From the NCBI GenBank assembly GCA_964579575.1, contig CAZOGL010000013.1, forward strand, positions 1 to 39,840: a stretch of DNA of 39,840 nucleotides, in the 5' to 3' direction. A model generated the notes under the pieces. That model was not told where the DNA came from and made no database searches. It saw only the letters and a program-made list of their open reading frames with translations. This document shows positions 1 to 7,731 of this stretch, in pieces; position 1 is the first letter of the stretch; each line of letters begins with the position of its first letter. Source of the stretch: CAVEFW01 sp964579575 (GTDB lineage Bacteria; Actinomycetota; Coriobacteriia; Coriobacteriales; Eggerthellaceae). The translations under genes were made by a program, and so were the position numbers.

Positions 1-25
1 GCCCGCATCTCCGAGATGTTGCGTG

Positions 26-220
26 ATCCCGAACGCGTTACGTGCATCTAGGTTCTGCCTCGGGAAAGTTTCGCAGTAAGGGACTTCGCAATCCCGAACG
101 CGTCACATGCATCTAGGTTCCGCCTCGGGGAGGTTTCGCGGTAAGGAGCTTCGCAATCCCGAACGCGTCACATGCATCTAGGTTCTGCCTCGGGGGAGGT
201 TTCGCGGTAAGGGACTTCGT
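26..220. repeat. Three tandem 65-bp direct repeats
   Basis: Copies start at 26, 91 and 156, each opening with ATCCCGAACGCGT and containing GCATCTAGGTT and GCCTCGGG. They differ at a few positions only (for example TTACG against TCACA after the opening motif). The last copy runs out near 220, and a weaker echo, GCGCCTCGGGGGAGG, lies near 264-278. No reading frame with a ribosome-binding site crosses them. The window starts inside or just before the array, so its true copy number is unknown. Confidence 0.85.
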
Positions 221-539
221 GGCGTGTTTTGGCAAGAGGTAGGAAGATAAGGCCTTTGCGTATGCGCCTCGGGGGAGGGCGCAAAATCCTATTACAAAAT
301 GAACGTGTTGCGCGATAAATGGGCAAAACGTGTGTGATAATGGGTGAAATTTGATTGATACCAAAACGGGTTGTTGAAAATCTTATCGTTGAACAGGCGT
401 TTTTAAGTTATCATATAAAAAATTGCCCGTTTACGACCTGTCTGAGACCAGTGTATGATCCGCTCAGTTTGTGCGATAACCGAGAGGGTATATAAGATAA
501 TCAGGGTATGTACGATAATCGAGAGGGGTGGGGTAGCGT
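221..539. promoter_or_regulatory. AT-rich upstream region with GATAA motif cluster
   Basis: No gene is visible here. The pentamer GATAA occurs on the plus strand at 314, 336, 475, 496 and 514, and on the minus strand (as TTATC) at 383 and 408. Two copies lie in a 15-bp direct repeat CGATAAYCGAGAGGG (474-488 and 513-527). A possible promoter for the next gene is TTGTGC at 469-474 with TATAAG at 491-496, 16 bp apart. The repeats surround this promoter and could be operator sites for the ribbon-helix-helix protein encoded at 540, which would then regulate itself. That role is inference. Confidence 0.4.
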
Positions 540-1022
540 ATGAGGCGTGGTAGTGCAGTAACGGTGTACCTGAGCGATGAGGCGACCGCGGCTTTGGATG
601 CCGAAGTCGAGCGCCGTGCGAACAAGGATCGCGAGAACGGATTGAAAGGGTATTCCGTTACGAACCGCTCCAAGCTCATCTCCCTTATCGTCTCCGAGTA
701 CCTTGCCACCCATGCGGAAGAGGACCTCTCTGTTGATGTCATTCGCAAGGCGGTAGCTCCCGTCTTGGAGGAATACGCGATTGCGAAGGCGAGCTTGTTT
801 GGCTCCTACGCGCGTGGCGAGCAGACTTCAGACAGCGAGGTCGATATCATCGTCATGCGCGGCGCGCTTCGCGGTCTCAAGTTCATGAAACTCAAAGAGG
901 ATTTGGAAGCTGCTGTCGGCAAGCCGGTCAACCTTAAGGCTTTTGAGGACAGTCTCGCATTCACCATGGAAATCTCCAAGGAATGTGTCAACCTCCTTCT
1001 TCCAAAGACTGATGCTGAGTAG
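540..1022 (+). CDS. RHH DNA-binding / MNT-type nucleotidyltransferase fusion
   Basis: The 160-residue protein joins two modules. Residues 1-60 read as a ribbon-helix-helix fold: a short beta strand (AVTVYLSD), a charged helix, and a second helix in TNRSKLISLIVSEYL. Residues 75-155 form a minimal nucleotidyltransferase domain with FGSYARGEQTSDSEVDIIV, the GSx10DxD active-site motif. At the first acidic position this copy has Glu instead of Asp. MNT proteins are usually antitoxins that AMPylate a HEPN toxin encoded next door, but no HEPN gene flanks this one. The RHH part suggests DNA binding, probably to the GATAA repeats upstream. GAGAGGGG at 521-528 lies rather far from the ATG. It could be a solitary antitoxin, a regulator, or one half of a pair whose toxin is elsewhere. 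The domain calls are firm and the role is open. Confidence 0.75.
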   Translation: MRRGSAVTVYLSDEATAALDAEVERRANKDRENGLKGYSVTNRSKLISLIVSEYLATHAEEDLSVDVIRKAVAPVLEEYAIAKASLFGSYARGEQTSDSEVDIIVMRGALRGLKFMKLKEDLEAAVGKPVNLKAFEDSLAFTMEISKECVNLLLPKTDAE

Positions 1023-1025
1023 GTC

Positions 1026-1057
1026 CGACCTTCGCGGGGTACGTAAAACGAAGGTCG
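1026..1057 (+). promoter_or_regulatory. Perfect 9-bp inverted repeat covering the next gene's RBS
   Basis: CGACCTTCG (1026-1034) pairs perfectly with CGAAGGTCG (1049-1057) across a 14-nt loop. The right arm contains GAAGG, the only Shine-Dalgarno-like sequence before the ATG at 1065. A transcript from upstream could fold the ribosome-binding site away. There is no T-run, so a classical terminator is unlikely. Confidence 0.5.
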
Positions 1058-1064
1058 CGGGTCG

Positions 1065-1832
1065 ATGGAGCTGTTAATCACTTTCTTGATTGTTTGCCCG
1101 TTGTCGGCGCTGGCGGGGTTCGTCGACGCGATTGCAGGCGGCGGCGGGTTGATATCGCTGCCGGCATTTTTCATGGCTGGGTTGCCAGCTCATACGGCGA
1201 TTGCCACCAACAAGCTTTCCAGCACGATGGGTACCACGTTGGCCACGGTACGCTTGGCCATGAAGGGATTCCTCAAGCCCCGTCTTGTCGCAGGCCCTGT
1301 GGTGGCGGGTCTGACAGGCTCTGCTATCGGCGCCTCTCTTAACTTGTTGATCAACGACGATGTCTTGCGAATCATTATGCTTGTCGTTTTGCCTCTGACG
1401 GCGCTGTACCTCGTTCGCCCTCATTCCATGGAGGAAAGCGATACGCGCCTGTCGTTTGGCAAGACCCTCGTGATCTCTATCGCGATTGCCCTGCTTATCG
1501 GTATGTATGACGGGTTTTACGGGCCTGGCACCGGCACGTTTTTGCTGTTGCTCCTCACGGGCGTTGCCAAGATGACCCTTGGGGACGCAGCGGGTACGAC
1601 CAAGGCCATCAATCTTTCCACCAACATTGCCGCGCTCGTCGTCTTCCTAGTGAATGGCCAGGTCTATATCCTTCTTGGCCTTATCGCGGGCGTTTGCAAC
1701 ATGATTGGCAACTACGTCGGCGTCAACCTCTTCTCATCGAAGGGCACCAAGATCGTCAAGCCCATCATGTTGTGCGTTATCGGCATCTTCTTGGTGAAGA
1801 CACTTCTCGAAGTCCTCGGCGTAACCGTTTGA
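1065..1832 (+). CDS. TauE/SafE (TSUP) family membrane transporter
   Basis: This is a polytopic membrane protein of 255 residues, the usual size for the family, with about eight hydrophobic segments. Both halves carry the TSUP glycine-rich signature: GFVDAIAGGGGLISLP near residue 18 and GMYDGFYGPGTGTF near residue 145. Members move sulfite, sulfoacetate, taurine-derived anions or other small organic anions across the cytoplasmic membrane, usually by export. The exact substrate cannot be read from sequence and the neighbours give no sulfur-pathway context. The ATG at 1065 follows GAAGG inside an inverted repeat, so translation may be controlled by structure. Confidence 0.85.
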   Translation: MELLITFLIVCPLSALAGFVDAIAGGGGLISLPAFFMAGLPAHTAIATNKLSSTMGTTLATVRLAMKGFLKPRLVAGPVVAGLTGSAIGASLNLLINDDVLRIIMLVVLPLTALYLVRPHSMEESDTRLSFGKTLVISIAIALLIGMYDGFYGPGTGTFLLLLLTGVAKMTLGDAAGTTKAINLSTNIAALVVFLVNGQVYILLGLIAGVCNMIGNYVGVNLFSSKGTKIVKPIMLCVIGIFLVKTLLEVLGVTV

Positions 1833-1864
1833 TGGAAAAGTCCCATTTTGTTCGCCTGTGCGCT

Positions 1865-1892
1865 TTGCCCGTGGTGGGAAAACAGGGATAAT
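1865..1892 (+). promoter_or_regulatory. Possible sigma70-type promoter
   Basis: TTGCCC (1865-1870) and GATAAT (1887-1892) are 16 bp apart in the gap before the asparagine-synthase-like gene. Position and spacing fit, but the match is partial. Confidence 0.3.
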
Positions 1893-1999
1893 GAACAGGT
1901 TTGAACGGGAACAAGCAAGGCGATGCGCCGTATGCGCGGCGTGTTTGCTTGCAAGCAGGGGCCCAACGTTTGGCTCCGCAATCTGTTAGGGGGTACTCC

Positions 2000-3583
2000 T
2001 TGATTGAACTGAGGGCCTATGCAGGTTTGATACGCAATCATGTCGAGCTTTCTTCTGAGCTGGGGGTCTCTATCGAGGGACTGGGCCGACGTGAGCGCGA
2101 GGAGTCTTTGATGGTCGCCGCCTATGCGAGGTGGGGCGAGCAGATGGGGACTCATATCAACGGCCAATTCGCCGTGGCATTGTATGACACCGAAGCCGAG
2201 AGGCTGTTTTGCGCGCGTGATATCCTTGGCGCCGAGCTGTTCTTCTATTACGTGACCGAGGAGGGCGACCTCCTTGTCGGAACTGCGATTGTGGACCTTT
2301 TCGACCAACCTGGATTTAAGCGCGAGCTGAACGAGGAAATGGTCCAATTCTATATGGGGTTCACGTATCTGCCGGGCGAGGAGACGTTGTTCAAGGGCGT
2401 CTACAAGTTGGCCCCTGGCGGGTATCTGACCTTTGACTCCGACGGGCTCAAGCTCGGAACCTATTGGGAACTCACCTTCGAGCCTGATACGTCCAAAACC
2501 TTGGAGGATTGGGCTGACGAGATTGATCAGGCGATGGATGCCAGCCTGTCATGCATCCTTGACGAGGGCGAGGTACCCGATAGCTTTTTGTCCGGCGGTG
2601 TCGACTCCTCCTATATCCTCGCGAAAAGCAACGCCAGAAAGGGCATTTGCGCAGCCTATGAGAACCAACAGGCAAGCGAGGAGGAGGAGGCGCGAGCCAC
2701 CGCTGCCTACCTCGGCCGCGAATTCGAGGGTGTGACCGTCACTCCTGAGGAGTTTTTGGCCAACGTTGACGAGTTTCTCCTCGCGTTTGAGATTCCTACT
2801 GCCGACGTGGCCGCCCTGTCCCTCTATTCTGCCTGCAAGCGTGTCAAGGACACCACCGAGCTTTGCTTTTCCGGTGAGGGCGCCGACGAGTTTTTTGCTG
2901 GTTACAGCGTCTACCAACCGACTTCGGTCTTGCGCAAGTTGCTCAATCCGGTGTATTTCGGCACGACCTACATCATGAGCGACACGGAGCAGGCCCGCTT
3001 CCTCAAACACTATTGCCCGAACCGTTCCACCCGCGATTTCATGATCAAGCGGTCTGCCGGCGGCAAGGGATATGACGAGCTCTCCGCGAAACTCTATGCC
3101 GACCTGCGTACCTACTTCGAGGCATCCATCCTGTACAACTCCACAAAGATCTCCCGCGGCACGGGCTTGGATATCCGCATGCCCTACGTGGACCTGCGAA
3201 TGTTCGATATCTCCCGACGCATGCCGTCCCAGTTCAAGGTTGCCAACGGGGGCAACAAGCTTGCCCTGCGCGCAGCCGCCCGCCGCGTCTTGCCGCAAGA
3301 GGTCGCCTATCGCAAGAAACTCGGCTTCCCGGTCCCGGTGCGCTCTTGGCTCACACGGCCTGAGTTTAGCGCCGAGATAGGGCGGGCCTTCAAGAGCGAG
3401 ACTGCCAAGATGTTTTTCAAGGAGGCGGAGCTCGATTCCCTGTTTGATGCATTCTTGGGTCGCAAGCCGCGTCTCCATGGGATTTGGTTCAAGCGTCGAG
3501 AGGGCTTGTTGTGGCGCTACGTATGGACCATCTATACCTTTATCCGTTGGTACGAGCTGTTCTTCAAGGATGGCGCGCGCTAG
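2000..3583 (+). CDS. Asparagine synthase-like protein lacking the glutaminase nucleophile
   Basis: TTG at 2000 is chosen because TTAGGGGG (1986-1993) lies 6 nt before it. The open frame reaches back to 1901 but has no good ribosome site there. The 527-residue product starts in the middle of the class II glutaminase domain of AsnB: GLIRNHVELSSELG aligns with the family NGEIYNH region. The N-terminal Cys and the first strands are absent. The synthetase domain is intact: SGGVDSS PP-loop near residue 200, FSGEGADEFFAGY, GLDIRMPYVD, and YRKKLGFPVPVRSWL near the C-terminus. It could use free ammonia, or catalyse a different ATP-dependent amide or ring closure, as beta-lactam synthetase does with a Cys-less N-domain. 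The substrate is unknown. Confidence 0.75.
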   Translation: MIELRAYAGLIRNHVELSSELGVSIEGLGRREREESLMVAAYARWGEQMGTHINGQFAVALYDTEAERLFCARDILGAELFFYYVTEEGDLLVGTAIVDLFDQPGFKRELNEEMVQFYMGFTYLPGEETLFKGVYKLAPGGYLTFDSDGLKLGTYWELTFEPDTSKTLEDWADEIDQAMDASLSCILDEGEVPDSFLSGGVDSSYILAKSNARKGICAAYENQQASEEEEARATAAYLGREFEGVTVTPEEFLANVDEFLLAFEIPTADVAALSLYSACKRVKDTTELCFSGEGADEFFAGYSVYQPTSVLRKLLNPVYFGTTYIMSDTEQARFLKHYCPNRSTRDFMIKRSAGGKGYDELSAKLYADLRTYFEASILYNSTKISRGTGLDIRMPYVDLRMFDISRRMPSQFKVANGGNKLALRAAARRVLPQEVAYRKKLGFPVPVRSWLTRPEFSAEIGRAFKSETAKMFFKEAELDSLFDAFLGRKPRLHGIWFKRREGLLWRYVWTIYTFIRWYELFFKDGAR

Positions 3584-3693
3584 TTGAGCGCCTGCACGGG
3601 GAGGGCAAGATCGGTTGCACCACCGTATTCGATATCGCCCCCGCCTATCTGAGCCCCCTGTCTGGCGAGGAGCTCCGCGCACGTCTGCTGTAA
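3575..3693 (+). pseudogene. Possible C-terminal relic of an unknown gene
   Basis: One frame past the asparagine-synthase stop reads protein-like sequence (KIGCTTVFDIAPAYLSPL, then SGEELRARLL) to a TAA at 3691-3693. It has no start codon with a ribosome site of its own and overlaps the preceding gene in another frame. It could be the tail of a decayed gene, or a frameshifted extension of the upstream protein. I do not recognise the family. Confidence 0.3.
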
Positions 3694-3916
3694 ATGACGA
3701 TCGCGTTTGGCGTCTGGTTGCCGGTCCGCTTGGCGCGTTTTGCGAGCTTGACGTCCAGCTTACGATTTCAATCAACGCAGGCCTGTTTGCGCCCTTGTTT
3801 TATTCGTCAACAAAAATAGTCATAAGCCGCAATAGACTTATAAACTTATAATGGATTAGTTATGCAAAAAGTTATGCAAAAGCAAGATTGTGACCGTATT
3901 CCGACGATGAGCGAGT
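3694..3916 (+). promoter_or_regulatory. Upstream region of locus A with -10 and 12-bp direct repeats
   Basis: This gap becomes AT-rich from about 3795. A good -10 hexamer TATAAT lies at 3847-3852 with no clear -35. Just after it are two adjacent 12-bp copies, GTTATGCAAAA plus one base, starting at 3859 and 3871, followed by the start of the importer operon. Their position over the likely transcription start suits an operator, possibly for a metal- or cofactor-responsive repressor. No DtxR/IdeR-type palindrome and no cobalamin riboswitch core was seen. Confidence 0.45.
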
Positions 3917-5035
3917 GTGTTGAGTTTGGACGAAAAACCTATAAACAAAAAGGGGGAGAGCGGCGGCGAAAAGAAGCCGGCATTATCGGCACGTGCTGCC
4001 GAGACCTTCCGCAGTTCGGTGCCGCCTTGGGTGATTGTCTTGCTCATCTTGCTGCTCGTGGTTCTCGTGCTTGTCTCCTTTGCGCTCGGCCGTTACGGTA
4101 TCACGCCTGGCCAATTGGTTGATTGCATCCAAGCTCGCCTGTTCGACCCCGGCCGGTTTTCCGTGGACGAGGAGCTTAATCGCGTCGACAGGGTGTTGTT
4201 CAACGTGCGTTTGCCTCGCGTGCTCCTCGTCGTGTTGGTGGGAGCGGCTTTGTCCGTTTCTGGTGCCAGCTACCAAGGAATGTTCAAAAACCCGCTGGTC
4301 AGTCCTGATATCCTAGGATCGAGCGCAGGGGCTTCCCTCGGTGCCTGCCTTGCGATGTTGCTGAACCTCTCAAACGAGTACATCATGCTGTTCGCGTTTC
4401 TCGGCGGTTTTCTTGCCGTCGGTTGCGCTGTCTGGCTTAATCGCATTGTCAAGTACGACGCGATTTTGGGCCTGGTCCTCGGCGGAATACTCGTCTCGTC
4501 CCTCTTCTCCTCGGGCACGAGCCTTATCAAGTTCATGGCGGACGCCCAGGACAAGTTGCCTTCCATCACGTTTTGGCTGATGGGGAGCTTTTCTTCAACG
4601 AACACCGACCAATTGGTAGTCGCATTGTTCCCGATGGTCGCCGGGTTTGTCATCTTGATGTTGCAATCATGGAAGCTCAATGTCCTCTCCTTCGGTGACG
4701 AGGAGGCCCGCTCCATGGGCATCAACACGGGTCTTACGCGCCTGATCGTCATCTTCGCCTCGACCCTCCTCGCGTCCACGAGCGTTGCCGTCTCGGGCAT
4801 CGTGGGCTATGTCGGATTGGTCATTCCGCACCTGACCCGAGCCTTGGTCGGGCCGAACTACAAGGTGTTGTTGCCGACAAGCATGCTCGTCGGCGCGAGC
4901 TACCTGTTGATTATCGACAATATTGCTCGCATGGTCGGTGCTATTGAAATCCCGATAGGCATCCTCACAAGCATCTTGGGAATTCCATTCTTCGTCGTCA
5001 TCTTCAAGCGACAGGCAAAGGGGTGGCGCGCATGA
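3917..5035 (+). CDS. FecCD/BtuC-type ABC importer permease (locus A)
   Basis: This 372-residue polytopic protein has about ten membrane helices and FecCD signatures: VRLPRVLLVVLVGAALSVSG, SYQGMFKNPLVSPDILG, and GYVGLVIPHLTRALVGPNY near the C-terminus. The family forms the transmembrane dimer of importers for iron-siderophore, haem or corrinoids. A stop codon at 3908-3910 limits the start to GTG 3917, TTG 3920 or TTG 3926; none has a strong ribosome site. The 40-residue hydrophilic N-terminus is Lys/Glu-rich and cytoplasmic. It is the first gene of a tightly packed operon and its stop overlaps the ATPase start (ATGA). The paralogue at 31943 shares the motifs. The substrate is not determined. 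Confidence 0.9.
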   Translation: MLSLDEKPINKKGESGGEKKPALSARAAETFRSSVPPWVIVLLILLLVVLVLVSFALGRYGITPGQLVDCIQARLFDPGRFSVDEELNRVDRVLFNVRLPRVLLVVLVGAALSVSGASYQGMFKNPLVSPDILGSSAGASLGACLAMLLNLSNEYIMLFAFLGGFLAVGCAVWLNRIVKYDAILGLVLGGILVSSLFSSGTSLIKFMADAQDKLPSITFWLMGSFSSTNTDQLVVALFPMVAGFVILMLQSWKLNVLSFGDEEARSMGINTGLTRLIVIFASTLLASTSVAVSGIVGYVGLVIPHLTRALVGPNYKVLLPTSMLVGASYLLIIDNIARMVGAIEIPIGILTSILGIPFFVVIFKRQAKGWRA

Positions 5036-5841
5036 CCGACGCACTACTGACCGACACCCTGCTCCAGGTACGGGACCTGCATTGCGGATACGACAAGACC
5101 GAGATCGTCCACGGGGTGTCCTTTGACGCCTTCGCTGGCGAGTTCGTTTGTGTCATCGGCGCCAACGGGTGTGGCAAGACCACGACGTTGAAGAGCATCC
5201 TGGGCCTGCTTCGCCCTTTTGGCGGCTCGGTGATGATCAACGGCAAGGAAACCTTGCACCTAAGCGAGAAGGAGCGCGCTCGATACTTCGCCTACATTCC
5301 GCAAGCCCATACGCCGCCGTTTCCCTTCATAGCTGCCGACGTGGTGCTCATGGGACGTACGCCCTATATCAGCACCTTGTCCCGCGTGACCGACGAGGAC
5401 AAGCAAATCGCCTTCGAGGCCATGGAACTCATGGGCATCGATCATCTTGGGCGCAAGACCTACAGTCAACTCTCCGGTGGTCAACAGCAGTTGGTGCTCA
5501 TAGCCCGCGCGCTTGCGCAACAACCTTCCGTGCTTGTGATGGACGAGCCTACGGCAAGCCTGGATTTCGGTAACCAACAGACGGTGTTGCGGCAGATGAA
5601 GAAGCTCACCCAAGGTGGGACCACGGTGCTCATGGTCACCCATGATCCCGACCACGCCCTGTATTGCGCTGATCGGGTCATCGCCATGCACGAGGGGCTC
5701 ATCCTTGATGACGGTGCTCCCTCCCAGGTGATGACCACGGACTTGTTGCACACCATCTACGACACGGATGCGCGTATTTTGGAAGTCGAGACTGGACCAG
5801 GCAAGTTCATCAAGGTCTGTGTTCCGGTACAAGAGGAGTAA
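5032..5841 (+). CDS. ABC importer ATPase, FepC/BtuD type (locus A)
   Basis: All nucleotide-binding motifs are present in order: Walker A GANGCGKTT near residue 40, Q-loop YIPQAH, signature LSGGQQQ, Walker B VLVMDEPTASLD and the switch His in VTHD. The length of 269 residues is normal for the FepC/BtuD subfamily. ATG 5032 is chosen over GTG 5023: AAAGGGG ends at 5023, 8 nt before the ATG, and the ATG overlaps the permease stop as ATGA, which suggests translational coupling. It powers uptake through the FecCD permease dimer. The short C-terminal extension after the H-loop (GPGKFIKVCVPVQEE) is usual for these proteins. Confidence 0.93.
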   Translation: MTDALLTDTLLQVRDLHCGYDKTEIVHGVSFDAFAGEFVCVIGANGCGKTTTLKSILGLLRPFGGSVMINGKETLHLSEKERARYFAYIPQAHTPPFPFIAADVVLMGRTPYISTLSRVTDEDKQIAFEAMELMGIDHLGRKTYSQLSGGQQQLVLIARALAQQPSVLVMDEPTASLDFGNQQTVLRQMKKLTQGGTTVLMVTHDPDHALYCADRVIAMHEGLILDDGAPSQVMTTDLLHTIYDTDARILEVETGPGKFIKVCVPVQEE

Positions 5842-5844
5842 TTG

Positions 5845-6981
5845 ATGGCATTTGATGGTAGGGAAGTCGTTTCCCGCAGAAGTTTTGTCCGCATGGCGGG
5901 GTGTTCTGTCGCGGCCCTTGCCGGCGCCGGCGTGCTTTCGGGGTGTCGAAGCGAGGCGGGCGACGAGGTGTTCAAGGGCGTTCGCACGATCGTGGACGAT
6001 GCGGGGCGTGAGCTGCAAATTCCCTCGTCCAGCGCATTGGAGAAGGTCTATTTCACGAGCGGCTTGGCCCAAGTGTTCGTGTTGGCGGTCGCTCCTGACC
6101 TGATGGGGGCGTCGTGCTCGAAGTTCTCCGATGAGGACAAACGCTTCCTCACCGACGAGCTCGAAGGCTTGAAATATCTCGGCGCGGTTGAGACGGGCGA
6201 GATGGACGTGGAGGCGGTGCTCTCCCAAGGCATCCAACTCATCTTCTCGATCTCGTCGGTCGAGCTCACCGCGGAAAATATCTCCGAGGCTGAGAACATC
6301 CAAAAGCTCAGCGGCATCCCCGTTGTGTTGATCGACGGCTCTTTCGAGAAGATCGGTCACGCGTTCGAGATGCTCGGTGACATCTTGGGGAGAAAGGAAC
6401 GTGCCGCGAAGTTGTCGGCATATTGTGAGGACGCCTATACCCGCGTCACCGAAGCGGTGCGTGACATCCCTGAGGACAAACGTGTGAAGGTGTACTACGC
6501 CGAGGGTCCCCTCGGGTTGCAGACCGAGCCTGCCGAGAGCCAACACGCCTACAGCTTCAACGTGGCAGGTGCCAACGTGGTCGCCAAGGTGGACTGGTTT
6601 GACGCGACAGGCATGGCAGACGTCTCCCTCGAGTCCGTCATCGGGTGGAACCCGGAGGTTATCGTCACCTGGGATTCCGAGATCCGTGGCGGCGCGGAGG
6701 AGCACATCAAGTCCAGCGCCGATTGGGCGGTGATCGAGGCGGTGAAGAAGGGCCGCGTATACGCCATGCCCAATACGCCCTTGGCTTGGGTGGACAGACC
6801 CATGGCCTGCAATCGCTATCTCGGCATCCAATGGCTTGCCAACATGTTGTATCCCGACAAGTTCGACGTGGACATGGTCGAGGTTGGCCAAGATTTCTAC
6901 GAGTTGTTCTACGGCAAGAGGCCGTCCAAGGAAGACATGCTGTCCATCTTGGGAGACAGCTATCCGCCCTATCGCGCATAG
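5845..6981 (+). CDS. Tat-exported lipoprotein substrate-binding protein, BtuF/FepB fold (locus A)
   Basis: The N-terminus has a twin-arginine motif (SRRSFVR, residues 10-16), a hydrophobic stretch and a lipobox LSGC with Cys at residue 34. The protein is therefore probably folded in the cytoplasm, exported by Tat and lipidated on the outer face. The rest fits a class III periplasmic-binding fold: a first lobe starting RTIVDDAGRELQIP, a linking helix, and a second lobe with WNPEVIVTWDSE. It would hand ligand to the FecCD permease. Ligand candidates are haem, siderophore or corrinoid; nothing visible selects one. ATG 5845 follows AAGAGGAG by 6 nt. Use of Tat may mean a cofactor or folded ligand is loaded before export. 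Confidence 0.87.
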   Translation: MAFDGREVVSRRSFVRMAGCSVAALAGAGVLSGCRSEAGDEVFKGVRTIVDDAGRELQIPSSSALEKVYFTSGLAQVFVLAVAPDLMGASCSKFSDEDKRFLTDELEGLKYLGAVETGEMDVEAVLSQGIQLIFSISSVELTAENISEAENIQKLSGIPVVLIDGSFEKIGHAFEMLGDILGRKERAAKLSAYCEDAYTRVTEAVRDIPEDKRVKVYYAEGPLGLQTEPAESQHAYSFNVAGANVVAKVDWFDATGMADVSLESVIGWNPEVIVTWDSEIRGGAEEHIKSSADWAVIEAVKKGRVYAMPNTPLAWVDRPMACNRYLGIQWLANMLYPDKFDVDMVEVGQDFYELFYGKRPSKEDMLSILGDSYPPYRA

Positions 6982-6996
6982 AAGAAGGTTCAAATT

Positions 6997-7728
6997 ATGG
7001 ATATATTGGCCCAAACATACTTTGGCGACATCCTGCACATCATCTCCCAGGCACTTCTGGTGCCCACCATCATCTTGCTCATCTTGCTCATCCTGTTCGC
7101 GGCGTTTTGCCTCGGGAGCGTCATCTTTGAGTGTCTGACCGAGCGTCGCCATTTCAAGGTGAGGGTCCCTGCGTTCCTCGATGCGTTGACAAGTGCCAGC
7201 GAGGCGACGCTTCCGCAGGTCGTCGGTGACGCGGAGTTGCTCGGCTCCCAAAAGCACATGCTGCTGACGTTGTGGGACTACCGTTGCCTTCCCGTTGATT
7301 CCCATGTCGCGCTTGCGAAGCGCCTGATGGGGGAGATGGAGGATCGCCACAACAAGATGCTCCTCCGCACCCAGATCGTGTCGAAGGTCGCTCCCATGTT
7401 GGGATTGATGGGAACGCTCATCCCCCTCGGGCCCGGCATCGTCTCGCTCGGCGTAGGCGACACCTTGACGCTTTCGTCGAGTTTGCTCGTCGCATTCGAC
7501 ACGACGGTGGCAGGCCTTGTCGTCGCCCTTATCACCTTTGTCATCACCAAGATCCGCCAGCGCTGGTACGAAGATTACGCAACGGCTATGGAAGCCGCGG
7601 TCACCGCCATTCTTGAGACGGTGGACACGATGCGCCAAGATGGCCGTTTGCGCGTCTCCTCCCCGACACAGACGGCTCTGCCATATGCTCTGCGTCGCCG
7701 CGGTACGAAAAGACCGGAAGGAGTGTAG
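6997..7728 (+). CDS. MotA/TolQ/ExbB-family proton channel protein (locus A)
   Basis: The 243-residue protein has the ExbB/TolQ layout: one helix near residues 15-45, a charged cytoplasmic stretch of about 80 residues, then two helices around 128-150 and 165-187. The family core is clear: KVAPMLGLMGTLIPLGPG followed by LSSSLLVAFDTTVAGLVVAL. ExbB-type pentamers surround an ExbD-type dimer and conduct protons to drive rotation or pulling. The next gene, 3 bp downstream, supplies a candidate ExbD-like partner. Finding it between an importer's binding protein and surface-protein genes is unusual for a monoderm. It is not a flagellar motor gene, since no flagellar or OmpA-like MotB gene is present. 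Confidence 0.88.
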   Translation: MDILAQTYFGDILHIISQALLVPTIILLILLILFAAFCLGSVIFECLTERRHFKVRVPAFLDALTSASEATLPQVVGDAELLGSQKHMLLTLWDYRCLPVDSHVALAKRLMGEMEDRHNKMLLRTQIVSKVAPMLGLMGTLIPLGPGIVSLGVGDTLTLSSSLLVAFDTTVAGLVVALITFVITKIRQRWYEDYATAMEAAVTAILETVDTMRQDGRLRVSSPTQTALPYALRRRGTKRPEGV

Positions 7729-7731
7729 GCG

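Noticed and set aside
113..364. Minus-strand frame across the 65-bp repeats
   Set aside because: It is created by the repeats, with no ribosome site and no recognisable domain.
540..1064. Complete HEPN-MNT toxin-antitoxin pair
   Set aside because: No HEPN-like (Rx4-6H) frame lies on either side on either strand; the next gene is a TauE/SafE permease.
3694..3916. Cobalamin riboswitch or DtxR/IdeR box before locus A
   Set aside because: I found no conserved cobalamin core and no iron-box palindrome. Control by iron or B12 cannot be claimed from sequence.
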